Positions 1 through 6,792 of a stretch of DNA of 63,640 bases are shown here, in pieces. This stretch comes from Ruminococcaceae bacterium UBA1741 (GTDB lineage: Bacteria; Bacillota; Clostridia; Oscillospirales; Acutalibacteraceae). The stretch covers positions 1 through 63,640 of the forward strand of contig DCHX01000013.1 in assembly GCA_002315685.1 (NCBI GenBank), in the 5' to 3' direction. Each line of letters opens with the position of its first letter. The stretch's first letter is position 1. Both the position numbers and the translations under genes were made by a program. Under the pieces are notes generated by a model, which was given only the letters and a program-made list of their open reading frames with translations, did no database searches and was not told the origin of the DNA.

Positions 1-35
1 AATTGCACCTTGTGTTTAACATCTTTGATTTTCAT
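1..35 (-). CDS. 5' end of a gene leaving the window
   Basis: Only the first 11 codons are inside the window (MKIKDVKHKVQ). The start is supported by a strong Shine-Dalgarno, AAGGAGGA, eight bases upstream on the minus strand. The product cannot be recognised from so short a fragment; the basic N-terminus shows no signal peptide. The region upstream of it (36-520) is intergenic repeat and terminator sequence, so this is probably the first gene of its operon. Confidence 0.6.
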   Translation of the reverse strand, partial: MKIKDVKHKVQ

Positions 36-133
36 AAAGCAATCCTCCTTTGCTGACCTTATTTTACAGTAAAAGAGGGAAAAACAAAAATGTGCGTTTA
101 CCTGAATATGATTGTACGAACTATATGTTTCCT

Positions 134-158
134 AAATCCCTTATGAACATCCGTACCA
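134..158. repeat. 25-bp direct repeat, copy 1
   Basis: Begins AAATCCCTTATGAACA and ends CCA. A second copy at 421-445 matches at 22 of 25 positions. Both copies are followed within a few bases by a terminator hairpin, so the unit looks like a duplicated terminator-flanking cassette. It does not fold as a tRNA 3' end, because there are too many bases between the possible T-loop and CCA. Confidence 0.6.
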
Positions 159-160
159 TG

Positions 161-191
161 AAAAAGCACTTGCGAGAGCAAGTGCTTTTTT
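161..191. terminator. bidirectional rho-independent terminator
   Basis: Stem AAAAAGCACTTGC / GCAAGTGCTTTTT with a GAGA loop, A-rich on the left and T-rich on the right, so it can act on both strands. Nearly the same cassette (CCATGAAAAA(A)GCACTTGC to AACGAA) follows the tRNA-Arg at the other end of the window. Confidence 0.8.
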
Positions 192-192
192 A

Positions 193-370
193 ACGAAATT
201 TGCCTTTGGCAAGTGAAATAGCACTTGCTGTGAAATATTTGCTTCGCAAATGTGAAATGCTCTGCGGAGCGTTAGGGCAAATTTCATTTCACATTAGGCG
301 AGTAGCCGAATATTTCACAATACCGAGTAACGAGGCATTATTTCACGTTGACGAAGTCAATATTTCACTT
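193..370. repeat. array of short hairpins separated by GTGAAAT / ATTTCAC
   Basis: Small hairpins such as TGCCTTTGGCA, ATTTGCTTCGCAAAT and GCTCTGCGGAGC alternate with GTGAAAT (three copies, left half) and then with the inverted form ATTTCAC (four copies, right half). The whole is a loose inverted repeat about 180 bp long. A 69-codon open frame through it has no Shine-Dalgarno and low-complexity sequence and is not called. It resembles the non-coding interspersed repeats common in gut Clostridia genomes. Confidence 0.6.
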
Positions 371-420
371 TGTAATTTTTATTTTAGCGAAATGTTCGTG
401 AAAAAATGATTGTATATATC

Positions 421-445
421 AAATCCCTTATGAACACTCGCACCA
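421..445. repeat. 25-bp direct repeat, copy 2
   Basis: Second copy of the AAATCCCTTATGAACA...CCA unit at 134-158, three differences. It lies directly before the hairpin at 446-484. Confidence 0.6.
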
Positions 446-484
446 AAACTCGACAGGTTTCGACAGAAGCTTGTCGAGTTTTTT
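446..484. terminator. bidirectional terminator hairpin
   Basis: Arms AACTCGACA and TGTCGAGTT followed by T6 on the plus strand and by TTTTGG on the minus strand. On the minus strand it is placed to end the transcript of the CAU tRNA at 553-629. Confidence 0.7.
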
Positions 485-522
485 ATTGCTTATTACCTTT
501 TACTTCTTACTTTCAAAGTAAT

Positions 523-553
523 AATCCCTCAGACTATCGTCTGAGGGATTTTT
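523..553 (+). terminator. hairpin abutting the tRNA 3' end
   Basis: Perfect 12-bp stem AATCCCTCAGAC / GTCTGAGGGATT with a TATC loop, then T3 on the plus strand. It touches the CCA end of the minus-strand tRNA, so it may also mark the tRNA 3' end for processing. Confidence 0.6.
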
Positions 554-629
554 GGTGGACCAACAGGGACTCGAACCCCGGACCAACCGGTTATGAGCCG
601 GTTGCTCTAACCAACTGAGCTATTGGTCC
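553..629 (-). tRNA. tRNA with CAU anticodon (Met or Ile2)
   Basis: 77 nt on the minus strand with encoded CCA (553-555). The 7-bp acceptor stem begins GGACCAA, and the D-arm, the anticodon loop CTCATAA and a TTCGAGT T-loop are all visible. CAU can be elongator tRNA-Met or the lysidine-modified tRNA-Ile2. The GGACC acceptor resembles Firmicute Ile2 and the GGTCCGGGG segment resembles clostridial Met, so identity is left open; it is not an initiator by its acceptor pairing. Terminator-type hairpins follow at 523-553 and 446-484. Confidence 0.9.
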
Positions 630-733
630 TTATTATCTCAAATTTTCAGTGGGCAAGACTTATTATATCATAATTTGACCTTTTGTCAACATAAATTTAT
701 CAATTCTTCGCATTTCTTTTTTCATAAATTCTA

Positions 734-762
734 TTGACAATTTTTAGTAAATTTGTTAAAAT
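734..762 (+). promoter_or_regulatory. sigma-A promoter of the zur/zinc-uptake operon
   Basis: TTGACA (734-739), 17-bp spacer, TAAAAT (757-762). Expected start near 769 falls inside the palindrome at 764-786, so a bound repressor would block initiation. Confidence 0.75.
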
Positions 763-763
763 C

Positions 764-786
764 AATTTGCGAATTATTCGCAAATT
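764..786. promoter_or_regulatory. Zur/Fur-type operator
   Basis: A perfect inverted repeat with 11-base arms: AATTTGCGAAT, one T, then the reverse complement of the arm. It covers the predicted transcription start of the regulator gene, the arrangement expected for autorepression by a Fur-family protein. Confidence 0.75.
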
Positions 787-803
787 CAAAGGTGGGATTC
801 AGT

Positions 804-1208
804 TTGGCAAAATACACTACAAAGCAACGCAAATATCTGCTCGGCTTTTTATCCGAGCATATTGACGAGAAGTTTTCGGCAAAGCAAATTGCAAAAGAGC
901 TTGAAAAAGACGGCATAAGCGTAAGTGCGGTTTACCGCAACATTTCCGAGCTTGAAAACGAGGGGCTTGTAAAACGCTCTGCAATTACAGGCAGTCGTGA
1001 GGTTTACTATCAATATACCGCTGACAAAAAATGTTCCGCTTCGTTACATTTATCCTGCAAATCGTGCGGTAAAATGTTTCATATGAATAATGACAGTTTG
1101 TTGAGTGTTATCTCTACCATAAAAAATAACGACGGATTTTTAATTGATAAATCCGAAACCGTTTTATACGGTATTTGTTCCAAATGCAACAGTAAGGAGT
1201 TAGCGTGA
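804..1208 (+). CDS. zur: Fur-family metal regulator (Zur-like)
   Basis: A 134-residue Fur-family repressor. The winged-helix DNA-binding part fills the first ~75 residues (recognition helix around SAVYRNISELENEGLV). The dimerisation part has two CxxC pairs (CKSC and C-terminal CSKC), the structural zinc site of the family. TTG at 804 is chosen over an upstream ATG because AAAGGTGGG lies just before it and the ATG at 753 is within the promoter. It heads the znuABC-like genes and sits behind a perfect palindrome, so zinc-responsive control of its own operon is inferred. Manganese or iron sensing (Mur, Fur) is not excluded. The stop codon lies inside the hairpin that opens the repeated element at 1200-1345. 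Confidence 0.85.
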   Translation: MAKYTTKQRKYLLGFLSEHIDEKFSAKQIAKELEKDGISVSAVYRNISELENEGLVKRSAITGSREVYYQYTADKKCSASLHLSCKSCGKMFHMNNDSLLSVISTIKNNDGFLIDKSETVLYGICSKCNSKELA

Positions 1209-1345
1209 AAAAATCACGCCAAGCTATTAAGGCGCCTGTTTCTCTCCTCCTTTGGATGTAACCGAAACTGATGCGATATAATAATCACTGTTTCAGTGAT
1301 TTTTGTTGCATTTTGTGTCTTAAAAAAGAAATGGTGATTATTATG
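1200..1345 (+). ncRNA. structured intergenic element, copy A
   Basis: About 146 bp, running from the last codons of the regulator gene to the ATG of the binding lipoprotein. Copy B (47737-47879) has the same order of parts. P1: hairpin TTAGCGTGA with TCACGC. P2: stem CGC-x2-GTTTC paired with GAAAC-x4-GCG, closing a variable hairpin. P3: AATCACT / AGTGATT with GTTTC loop, then T5, terminator-like. Last part: GGTGAT Shine-Dalgarno before ATG, which the 5' strand of P3 (AATCAC) could pair with instead. It could be a cis-regulatory RNA, an attenuator, or a small dispersed repeat. No known riboswitch class was recognised. Confidence 0.55.
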
Positions 1346-2368
1346 AAAAAGATTATTTCTGTTATTTTATCCGCATTATGTATTCTTTCACTTCTTTGCG
1401 GTTGTACAAAATCGGGTTCGAATTTCGGCTCAAATAAAAGCGATAAATTAAGTATTGTTACCACTATTTTCCCCGAATACGATTGGACAAGAGAAATTTT
1501 AGGCGACAAGCTTGATAATTTTGAGCTTACTATGTTACTTGACAACGGCGTTGACCTACATAATTATCAACCTACCGCTTCCGATATGATAAAAATTTCT
1601 TCCTGCGATATTTTTATTTATGTCGGCGGCGAATCTGACGAATGGGTTGAAGATGCCATAGAGGATGCAAAAAACAAGGATATGATTGTCATTAACCTTA
1701 TGAAAACTTTAAGGTCTAATGTGCTTGTTGAAGAAACGGTAGAGGGTATGGAAAATGCTTATCGTGATGACGACGATTTAGACGATGACGATGATGACGA
1801 TTTAGATGATGATGACGATGACGATGACATTGAGCTTGATGAGCATATTTGGCTATCTCTTAACAATGCTAAAATTTGCTGTCGGAAAATTGCTTCAAGC
1901 ATAGGAATTATTGATCCCGAGAACAAAGATTTCTATACGGAAAATGCCGATAATTATACCGCTTCGCTGGCTTCACTTGAAAATGAGTACAAGGATGCGG
2001 TAAAGGCTTCAAGCAAGAACACTCTTTTGTTTGCCGACCGTTTTCCGTTTAGATACCTTACCGAAGATTTAGGTCTTAAATATTATGCTGCTTTTTCGGG
2101 TTGCTCTGCCGAAAGCGAGGCTTCATTTAAGACGGTTAAATTCCTTGCGAATAAGATAAACGAATTAAATCTTAACTGTGTTATAGCCCTTGAAGGCAGT
2201 AATCAAAAGATTGCAAAAACCGTTATCAGCACATCTAATGCCGATAATGTTAAAATTGTAGTTTTGGATTCTATGCAAACTACCACCTCGGCAGACGCTA
2301 AAAACAATACCACATATTTAAGTATATCAAAAACAAATTTAGAAGCATTAAAAGAAGCATTAAAATAA
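1343..2368 (+). CDS. znuA: zinc/manganese ABC transporter, binding lipoprotein (ZnuA/AdcA-like) with poly-Asp loop
   Basis: Cluster A-I solute-binding lipoprotein, about 341 residues. It has a lipoprotein signal with lipobox LLCGC, the first ligand His in VDLHNYQPT, and the second in DEHIWLS. The loop between them, His-rich in ordinary ZnuA, is here almost pure Asp (encoded at about 1767-1830). The usual third His region reads DRFPFRYL without His, so the site is divergent and may use acidic ligands. Start at 1343 follows GGTGAT; an in-frame ATG at 1331 is an alternative. It should capture Zn2+ (or Mn2+) outside the membrane and pass it to the permease at 3087. Exact metal is inferred from the operon. 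Confidence 0.85.
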   Translation: MKKIISVILSALCILSLLCGCTKSGSNFGSNKSDKLSIVTTIFPEYDWTREILGDKLDNFELTMLLDNGVDLHNYQPTASDMIKISSCDIFIYVGGESDEWVEDAIEDAKNKDMIVINLMKTLRSNVLVEETVEGMENAYRDDDDLDDDDDDDLDDDDDDDDIELDEHIWLSLNNAKICCRKIASSIGIIDPENKDFYTENADNYTASLASLENEYKDAVKASSKNTLLFADRFPFRYLTEDLGLKYYAAFSGCSAESEASFKTVKFLANKINELNLNCVIALEGSNQKIAKTVISTSNADNVKIVVLDSMQTTTSADAKNNTTYLSISKTNLEALKEALK

Positions 2369-2382
2369 GAGGAATTTCTATT

Positions 2383-3090
2383 ATGGCGCAGTTATCTTGT
2401 AAAAATTTAGCACTCGGTTATGACGGAAAAATTGTTCGCGACAACATTTCTTTTGAAGTAAACAGCGGGGATTATTTGTGTATTGTCGGCGAAAACGGCT
2501 CGGGAAAATCAACCCTTATGAAAACGATTTTGGGCTTGTTCCCCCCTATTTCAGGTGAAATAAAATTCGGCGACGGGCTTAAAGATAAGGAAATCGGATA
2601 TTTACCTCAACAGACCGATATTCAAAAGGATTTTCCCGCAAGTGTTAATGAAATTGTTTTATCGGGATGTATCTCAAAGCTTTCTTTTTCGCCTTTTTAT
2701 TCAAAGTCCGAAAAAGAGCTTGCCGATTATCAAATAGCCCGATTAGGACTTAACAGTCTTAAAAACAGGTGCTACCGTGAGTTGTCGGGAGGACAGCAGC
2801 AGCGTGTTTTACTTGCAAGGGCATTATGCGCCACCGATAAAATGATACTGCTTGACGAGCCGGTTTCGGGACTTGACCCTATGATTACAATGGAAATGTA
2901 TAATCTAATCGAAAGCCTAAACAAAGAGGGCACCACGGTTATTATGGTTTCGCACGATATTGAGGCCGCCCTTAATTATGCAAGTCATATACTGCATATC
3001 GGCGATAATGTCTTCTTCGGCACGAAAAAGGATTATTTGAAAAGCGAATTTTCAAAGGCATTTACAAAGGGCATAGGTGATATTCAATGA
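2383..3090 (+). CDS. znuC: zinc-type ABC transporter ATPase
   Basis: Cytoplasmic ATPase of 235 residues. Walker A GENGSGKST near residue 40, Q-loop YLPQQ near 78, signature LSGGQQQR near 133, Walker B MILLDEPVSGLD near 152 and the H-loop VSHD are all in place. The length and the LPQQ motif fit the metal-uptake ZnuC/MntB branch. It starts 14 bp after the binding-protein gene, and its stop overlaps the permease start, so both are translationally coupled. It powers import through the permease at 3087-3938. Confidence 0.92.
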   Translation: MAQLSCKNLALGYDGKIVRDNISFEVNSGDYLCIVGENGSGKSTLMKTILGLFPPISGEIKFGDGLKDKEIGYLPQQTDIQKDFPASVNEIVLSGCISKLSFSPFYSKSEKELADYQIARLGLNSLKNRCYRELSGGQQQRVLLARALCATDKMILLDEPVSGLDPMITMEMYNLIESLNKEGTTVIMVSHDIEAALNYASHILHIGDNVFFGTKKDYLKSEFSKAFTKGIGDIQ

Positions 3091-3938
3091 GTGAATTTAT
3101 CAATAAAGCAATAGAATACTTTGAATATCCGTTTGTAAGATATGCGCTTATAGTCGGGGTGCTTATTGCACTTTGTTCTTCTATCTTAGGTGTTACATTG
3201 GTGCTTAAAAGATTTTCTTTTATCGGCGACGGACTGTCTCATGTTGCGTTCGGCGGTATGGCAATAGCTTCCGTGCTTAACTTTACAAACGATATGCCGC
3301 TTACACTTTTGTTTACTGTTATTTTTGCAATAGTGCTTTTAATGAGCGGTAAAAACGCAAAAATAAAGGGAGATGCCGCAATCGCTATGGTTTCGGTAGG
3401 TTCACTTGCAATAGGCTACCTTTTGCTTAACATTTTTAATACCTCGGGAAATCTTTCGGGAGATGTTTGTTCTACCCTTTTCGGCTCTACCTCGATACTA
3501 ACCCTTACGCCCACGGAGGTTTATTTATGTGTCGGGCTATCGGTTTTTGTAGTAGCGGTATTTATTTTGCTGTATAACAGAATTTTTGCCGTAACATTTG
3601 ACGAGGATTTTTCAAAGGCAACGGGAACTAATGCCGATTTTTATAACTTTATAATCGCAATTATTATTGCGGTTATTATCGTTCTTGCTATGAATCTTGT
3701 AGGCTCGTTGCTGATTTCGGCTCTTGTAATTTTCCCTGCCCTATCGGCGATGAGAATTTTCAAAAGCTTTAAGAGTGTTACGGTTTTCTCGGCTGTTTTG
3801 TCGGTATTTTGTTCATTACTCGGTATCTTAACCGCCGTATTTGCCGGAACGCCTGTCGGCTCTACAATAGTTGCGGTTGACATAGTTGCATTCATTATTT
3901 GCTTTGCTGTCGGTAAAGTGTTCGGAGGTAAAAGATAA
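3087..3938 (+). CDS. znuB: zinc-type ABC transporter permease
   Basis: A 283-residue integral membrane protein of the ABC-3 (ZnuB/MntC) family with about eight hydrophobic segments. The segment RFSFIGDGLSHVAFGG near residue 45 is the typical family motif. It forms the channel for the metal delivered by the lipoprotein at 1343. The start codon overlaps the stop of the ATPase gene by 4 bp (ATGA), and its own stop overlaps the next gene by one base, so all four genes are one mRNA. Confidence 0.92.
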   Translation: MSEFINKAIEYFEYPFVRYALIVGVLIALCSSILGVTLVLKRFSFIGDGLSHVAFGGMAIASVLNFTNDMPLTLLFTVIFAIVLLMSGKNAKIKGDAAIAMVSVGSLAIGYLLLNIFNTSGNLSGDVCSTLFGSTSILTLTPTEVYLCVGLSVFVVAVFILLYNRIFAVTFDEDFSKATGTNADFYNFIIAIIIAVIIVLAMNLVGSLLISALVIFPALSAMRIFKSFKSVTVFSAVLSVFCSLLGILTAVFAGTPVGSTIVAVDIVAFIICFAVGKVFGGKR

Positions 3939-4408
3939 TGAAAAAAATTATTTCGTTATTACTTGTTATGGCTTTTGCTTTTAGCCTTTGCGCTTGCGGT
4001 AAATCAAAAGAAACCGCTGATAAAAAAGTGTCAACCGATAACAATATATCTTCCGAAAAAAGCGCAGATAGTATTGATTACGATATTTCGGCGCTAAATA
4101 CCACTATGGCATATTCGCAAGTAATAGAAATGTGCCAAAACTATCAAAAATACCTAAACAAAACGGTTAAGATTACGGGCATTTTTGCTTGTGATATTAC
4201 CGACAGTCGCAATTATTACGCTTGTCAAATAAAGGATAATACCGCCTGTTGTTCGGCAGGGCTTGAATTTGTGCTTAAAGACGAAAAGGTTTACCCGGAT
4301 GAGTATCCGAATGTCGGAGATACAATTACCGTTATGGGAGTTTTTAATCAATATACGGAAGGCACAAACAGGTATTTCGAATTAAGGGACGCTACAATAA
4401 TCGAATAG
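3938..4408 (+). CDS. small lipoprotein, last gene of the zinc operon
   Basis: 156 residues: signal peptide with lipobox SLCAC, a Lys/Ser-rich linker, then an OB-like all-beta domain (NKTVKITGIFA ... VGDTITVMGVFNQY...) of about 95 residues. Proteins of this type sit at the end of metal-uptake operons in Clostridia, but no function is established to my knowledge. The domain contains two adjacent cysteines (ACC near residue 107) that might bind metal. An extracytoplasmic zinc or cofactor chaperone is possible. Its start overlaps the permease stop by one base. Confidence 0.7.
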   Translation: MKKIISLLLVMAFAFSLCACGKSKETADKKVSTDNNISSEKSADSIDYDISALNTTMAYSQVIEMCQNYQKYLNKTVKITGIFACDITDSRNYYACQIKDNTACCSAGLEFVLKDEKVYPDEYPNVGDTITVMGVFNQYTEGTNRYFELRDATIIE

Positions 4409-4422
4409 TTAATTAAGTGAGC

Positions 4423-4457
4423 AAAGAGCTATCAACCAAACGGCTGATAGCTCTTTT
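4423..4457. terminator. terminator shared by the zinc operon and aroB
   Basis: Stem AAAGAGCTATCA / TGATAGCTCTTT followed by T-run on the plus strand, and A-rich on the left so it also works leftward. The two transcripts converge here, and the aroB stop codon lies at its edge. Confidence 0.85.
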
Positions 4458-5510
4458 TTATATTACAAAAGATATTAAATTTTCGGTTTCTTCGGGAGAA
4501 AGCTTTATTTCAAAGCACTCCCCTATTTGCTTTGGAAGAACAAAAGAAATCAGGTTATTGTCGTTCTTTTTGTCCTTTTTCATAGCACAAACCATATCCT
4601 TAGGATTATAGGGAATATCAAAATAAAGGTTTGACTTTTTCACGGCTTTTGTTATTTTTTCTACCGTTTTGTTATCGCAGTAGCCTAATTTTTTCGACAT
4701 TTGAGCTTCTATAATCAGCCCCATACCTACGGCACTGCCGTGAGATATTTTGTAATCGCTTAATTTTTCGATAGCGTGTGCTACCGTATGACCGACATTA
4801 AGAAATTTTCTTTGTCCTGATTTTTCAAACTCGTCTTTTTCGATAATATCCTTTTTAAGCAATATACATTTTTCAACAACCGCTTCGATATTGTCTTTTA
4901 TTTTATCTTCAATTACCGCATCAATTATCCCGCATTTTCTGATAATATCGCACTTAATTACTTCCGCCATACCTTCATTAAAAATATCGACAGGAAGATT
5001 TTTAACAATCTCGGTATCGCAAATAACGGCGGAGGGTTGCCAAAATGTACCCATTAAATTCTTGCCGTATTTTAAGTTTACGGCGGTTTTTCCTCCAACC
5101 GAAGCATCGCACATAGCAAGCAAGGTAGTGGGTATTTGAATAAAATTTATGCCTCTCATATATAACGATGCCGAAAGTCCCGTAATATCGCCGACTACAC
5201 CGCCACCGACCGACACAAGAGCATCCTCTCTTGTGAAATCGTTTGATGCCAAAAATTCAAGAATACTTGTAAGCGTATCAATATTTTTTGAAGCTTCCCC
5301 GTTTTTTATAACATACTTTTTAACCGAAAAATTACTACTTAATATTCTCTCGACATATTCAGCATAAAGCGTATCAACAATATCGTCCGTAATAACCGCA
5401 ATTTTTTTAGGAGAAATTACACTGCCGATTATCTCATCGCAAGACGCAATAATCCCGTCGCCTAAAAATACATCATATTTTTTTGAAACATTTATAGTAA
5501 TATTTTTCAT
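4458..5510 (-). CDS. aroB: 3-dehydroquinate synthase
   Basis: A 350-residue enzyme that converts 3-deoxy-D-arabino-heptulosonate 7-phosphate to 3-dehydroquinate, step two of the shikimate pathway, in the cytosol. The NAD-binding region GGGVVGDITGLSAS, the PTTLLAMCDASVGGKTAVN segment and the zinc-binding GHTVAHAIE motif are intact and at the usual positions; length is normal. It stands alone, without other aro genes, between the zinc operon and the polysaccharide operon. Only 33 bp separate it from the NTP_transf_5 gene upstream on the same strand, so read-through from the polysaccharide operon is possible. Confidence 0.95.
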   Translation of the reverse strand: MKNITINVSKKYDVFLGDGIIASCDEIIGSVISPKKIAVITDDIVDTLYAEYVERILSSNFSVKKYVIKNGEASKNIDTLTSILEFLASNDFTREDALVSVGGGVVGDITGLSASLYMRGINFIQIPTTLLAMCDASVGGKTAVNLKYGKNLMGTFWQPSAVICDTEIVKNLPVDIFNEGMAEVIKCDIIRKCGIIDAVIEDKIKDNIEAVVEKCILLKKDIIEKDEFEKSGQRKFLNVGHTVAHAIEKLSDYKISHGSAVGMGLIIEAQMSKKLGYCDNKTVEKITKAVKKSNLYFDIPYNPKDMVCAMKKDKKNDNNLISFVLPKQIGECFEIKLSPEETENLISFVI

Positions 5511-5543
5511 ATAATCTCCAATATGCGTTACGGAATATAAGTA

Positions 5544-6755
5544 TTAGTTTAATCCCCAATTTTCAAGATATTCTTTTCTTGTTGAAATTTGTTCATTTGA
5601 AATACTCATTTTACTGCTTATTTCATTAGTACGCGCAGCGGAAGTACCCTCAAAAACCGAACGAACAATTCTATAACACCAAGCAATAGGCAATAGCAAC
5701 GGTTTTCCTTTAATAAATGAATATTTTGGCGAAACGGTCAAAACACTATACGACGGAAAAAGCATTTCAAAAAACAATACAAATTTACCTTTTTTTCGAT
5801 TATCTTTAAGTTTTAGTATAGTGTAATTCTCTTTGTTATTAACATCATCAAAGCCGAATATACCGTTATTAAATATCTTTTTAGTGGAAAAAATGTAAAA
5901 ATCATCATCTAATTGTTTATATTCGGTTGGGAAAGTTACACCAAACCATCTTTCGCAGAAAGCGAAACAGGTTTTAGAAAACTCGGTAAGTCCCAACAGC
6001 TCTATTTCATTATTTATCCATTCCCAATCAAGTCGGCATTTTCTAATCATAACAGCCAAATCCATAAACTGTCTAAATCCGACACCACAATTTATAAAAT
6101 GTTTTCTTAAATGCAGAAGTACAAAAACAAAATGATAATTTATATCAAGATGATAATGAGGGGAATTATCTTCGCAAATAGCATAATCCCATCTGCGATT
6201 CATAAAGTCTTTATGAGACTGATAATTTCCAACCTCGCCTTCGTTCATAAGACGGCAATGTAGCTCAAACTCCATATTATCATAATAATAAATCCACTCG
6301 TTATCACTTTTAGAAACGTTTTTCATTCCTAACTTGATGAAAAATTCGTGAGCGCGTTCACGGTCTTCTTCGTGAACTAAAATATCCGAATCTCCCATAG
6401 AACGAATTTCGGGTTTGCTGTAAAATTCGGAAATTTCGGTGCCCTTAAAAACAAAAAACGGTATATTTAATTTTGTAAATTCTGTTTCTATTTTTTTAAG
6501 TATCGCCATACGCCTTTGGTAAATAAAGATAGCCGTTGCATAGGATGACACTAAATCATTATTAACCTCTATAAGAGTATCGCTGTCCGCCAATGATTTC
6601 GAAACCTGCGAACAAAGCAAAGCTTTCATCTCTTGAGATTTTGCAATACTTATTAGTTTTTCCCAGTTAATATTATTTGGAATAATATCGGTTTTAGTGT
6701 CATTGACACTGTTTTTCATAATCTCAAGAAAAAATTCCTGCTCCGCACTCAACAT
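5544..6755 (-). CDS. nucleotidyltransferase-fold protein (NTP_transf_5 family)
   Basis: 403 residues. The segment IPFFVFKGTEI...EIRSMGDSDILV (about residues 98-125) is the signature of the NTP_transf_5 family (PF14907): two acidic residues after a G, as in polymerase-beta-type nucleotidyltransferases. Such proteins are frequent in capsule and exopolysaccharide loci, where their substrate is not known. It is the last gene of the 25 kb operon, 37 bp behind capF. The rest of the protein is AT-rich and poorly conserved. A direct role in glycan decoration is inferred from position only. Confidence 0.75.
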   Translation of the reverse strand: MLSAEQEFFLEIMKNSVNDTKTDIIPNNINWEKLISIAKSQEMKALLCSQVSKSLADSDTLIEVNNDLVSSYATAIFIYQRRMAILKKIETEFTKLNIPFFVFKGTEISEFYSKPEIRSMGDSDILVHEEDRERAHEFFIKLGMKNVSKSDNEWIYYYDNMEFELHCRLMNEGEVGNYQSHKDFMNRRWDYAICEDNSPHYHLDINYHFVFVLLHLRKHFINCGVGFRQFMDLAVMIRKCRLDWEWINNEIELLGLTEFSKTCFAFCERWFGVTFPTEYKQLDDDFYIFSTKKIFNNGIFGFDDVNNKENYTILKLKDNRKKGKFVLFFEMLFPSYSVLTVSPKYSFIKGKPLLLPIAWCYRIVRSVFEGTSAARTNEISSKMSISNEQISTRKEYLENWGLN

Positions 6756-6792
6756 TTATATCACACTCATTTTAATTGCTTTTCTTTTACTA

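Noticed and set aside
134..158. Possible tRNA 3' half ending in ACCA
   Set aside because: Too many bases between the possible T-loop and CCA, no anticodon or D-arm upstream, and the second copy has the same problem.
193..409. 69-codon open frame through the hairpin repeats
   Set aside because: No Shine-Dalgarno, and the sequence is made of the GTGAAAT/ATTTCAC repeat units; the frame is a by-product of the repeat.
753..803. Upstream ATG for the Fur/Zur gene
   Set aside because: It lies in the promoter and operator and has no ribosome site; TTG at 804 follows AAAGGTGGG.
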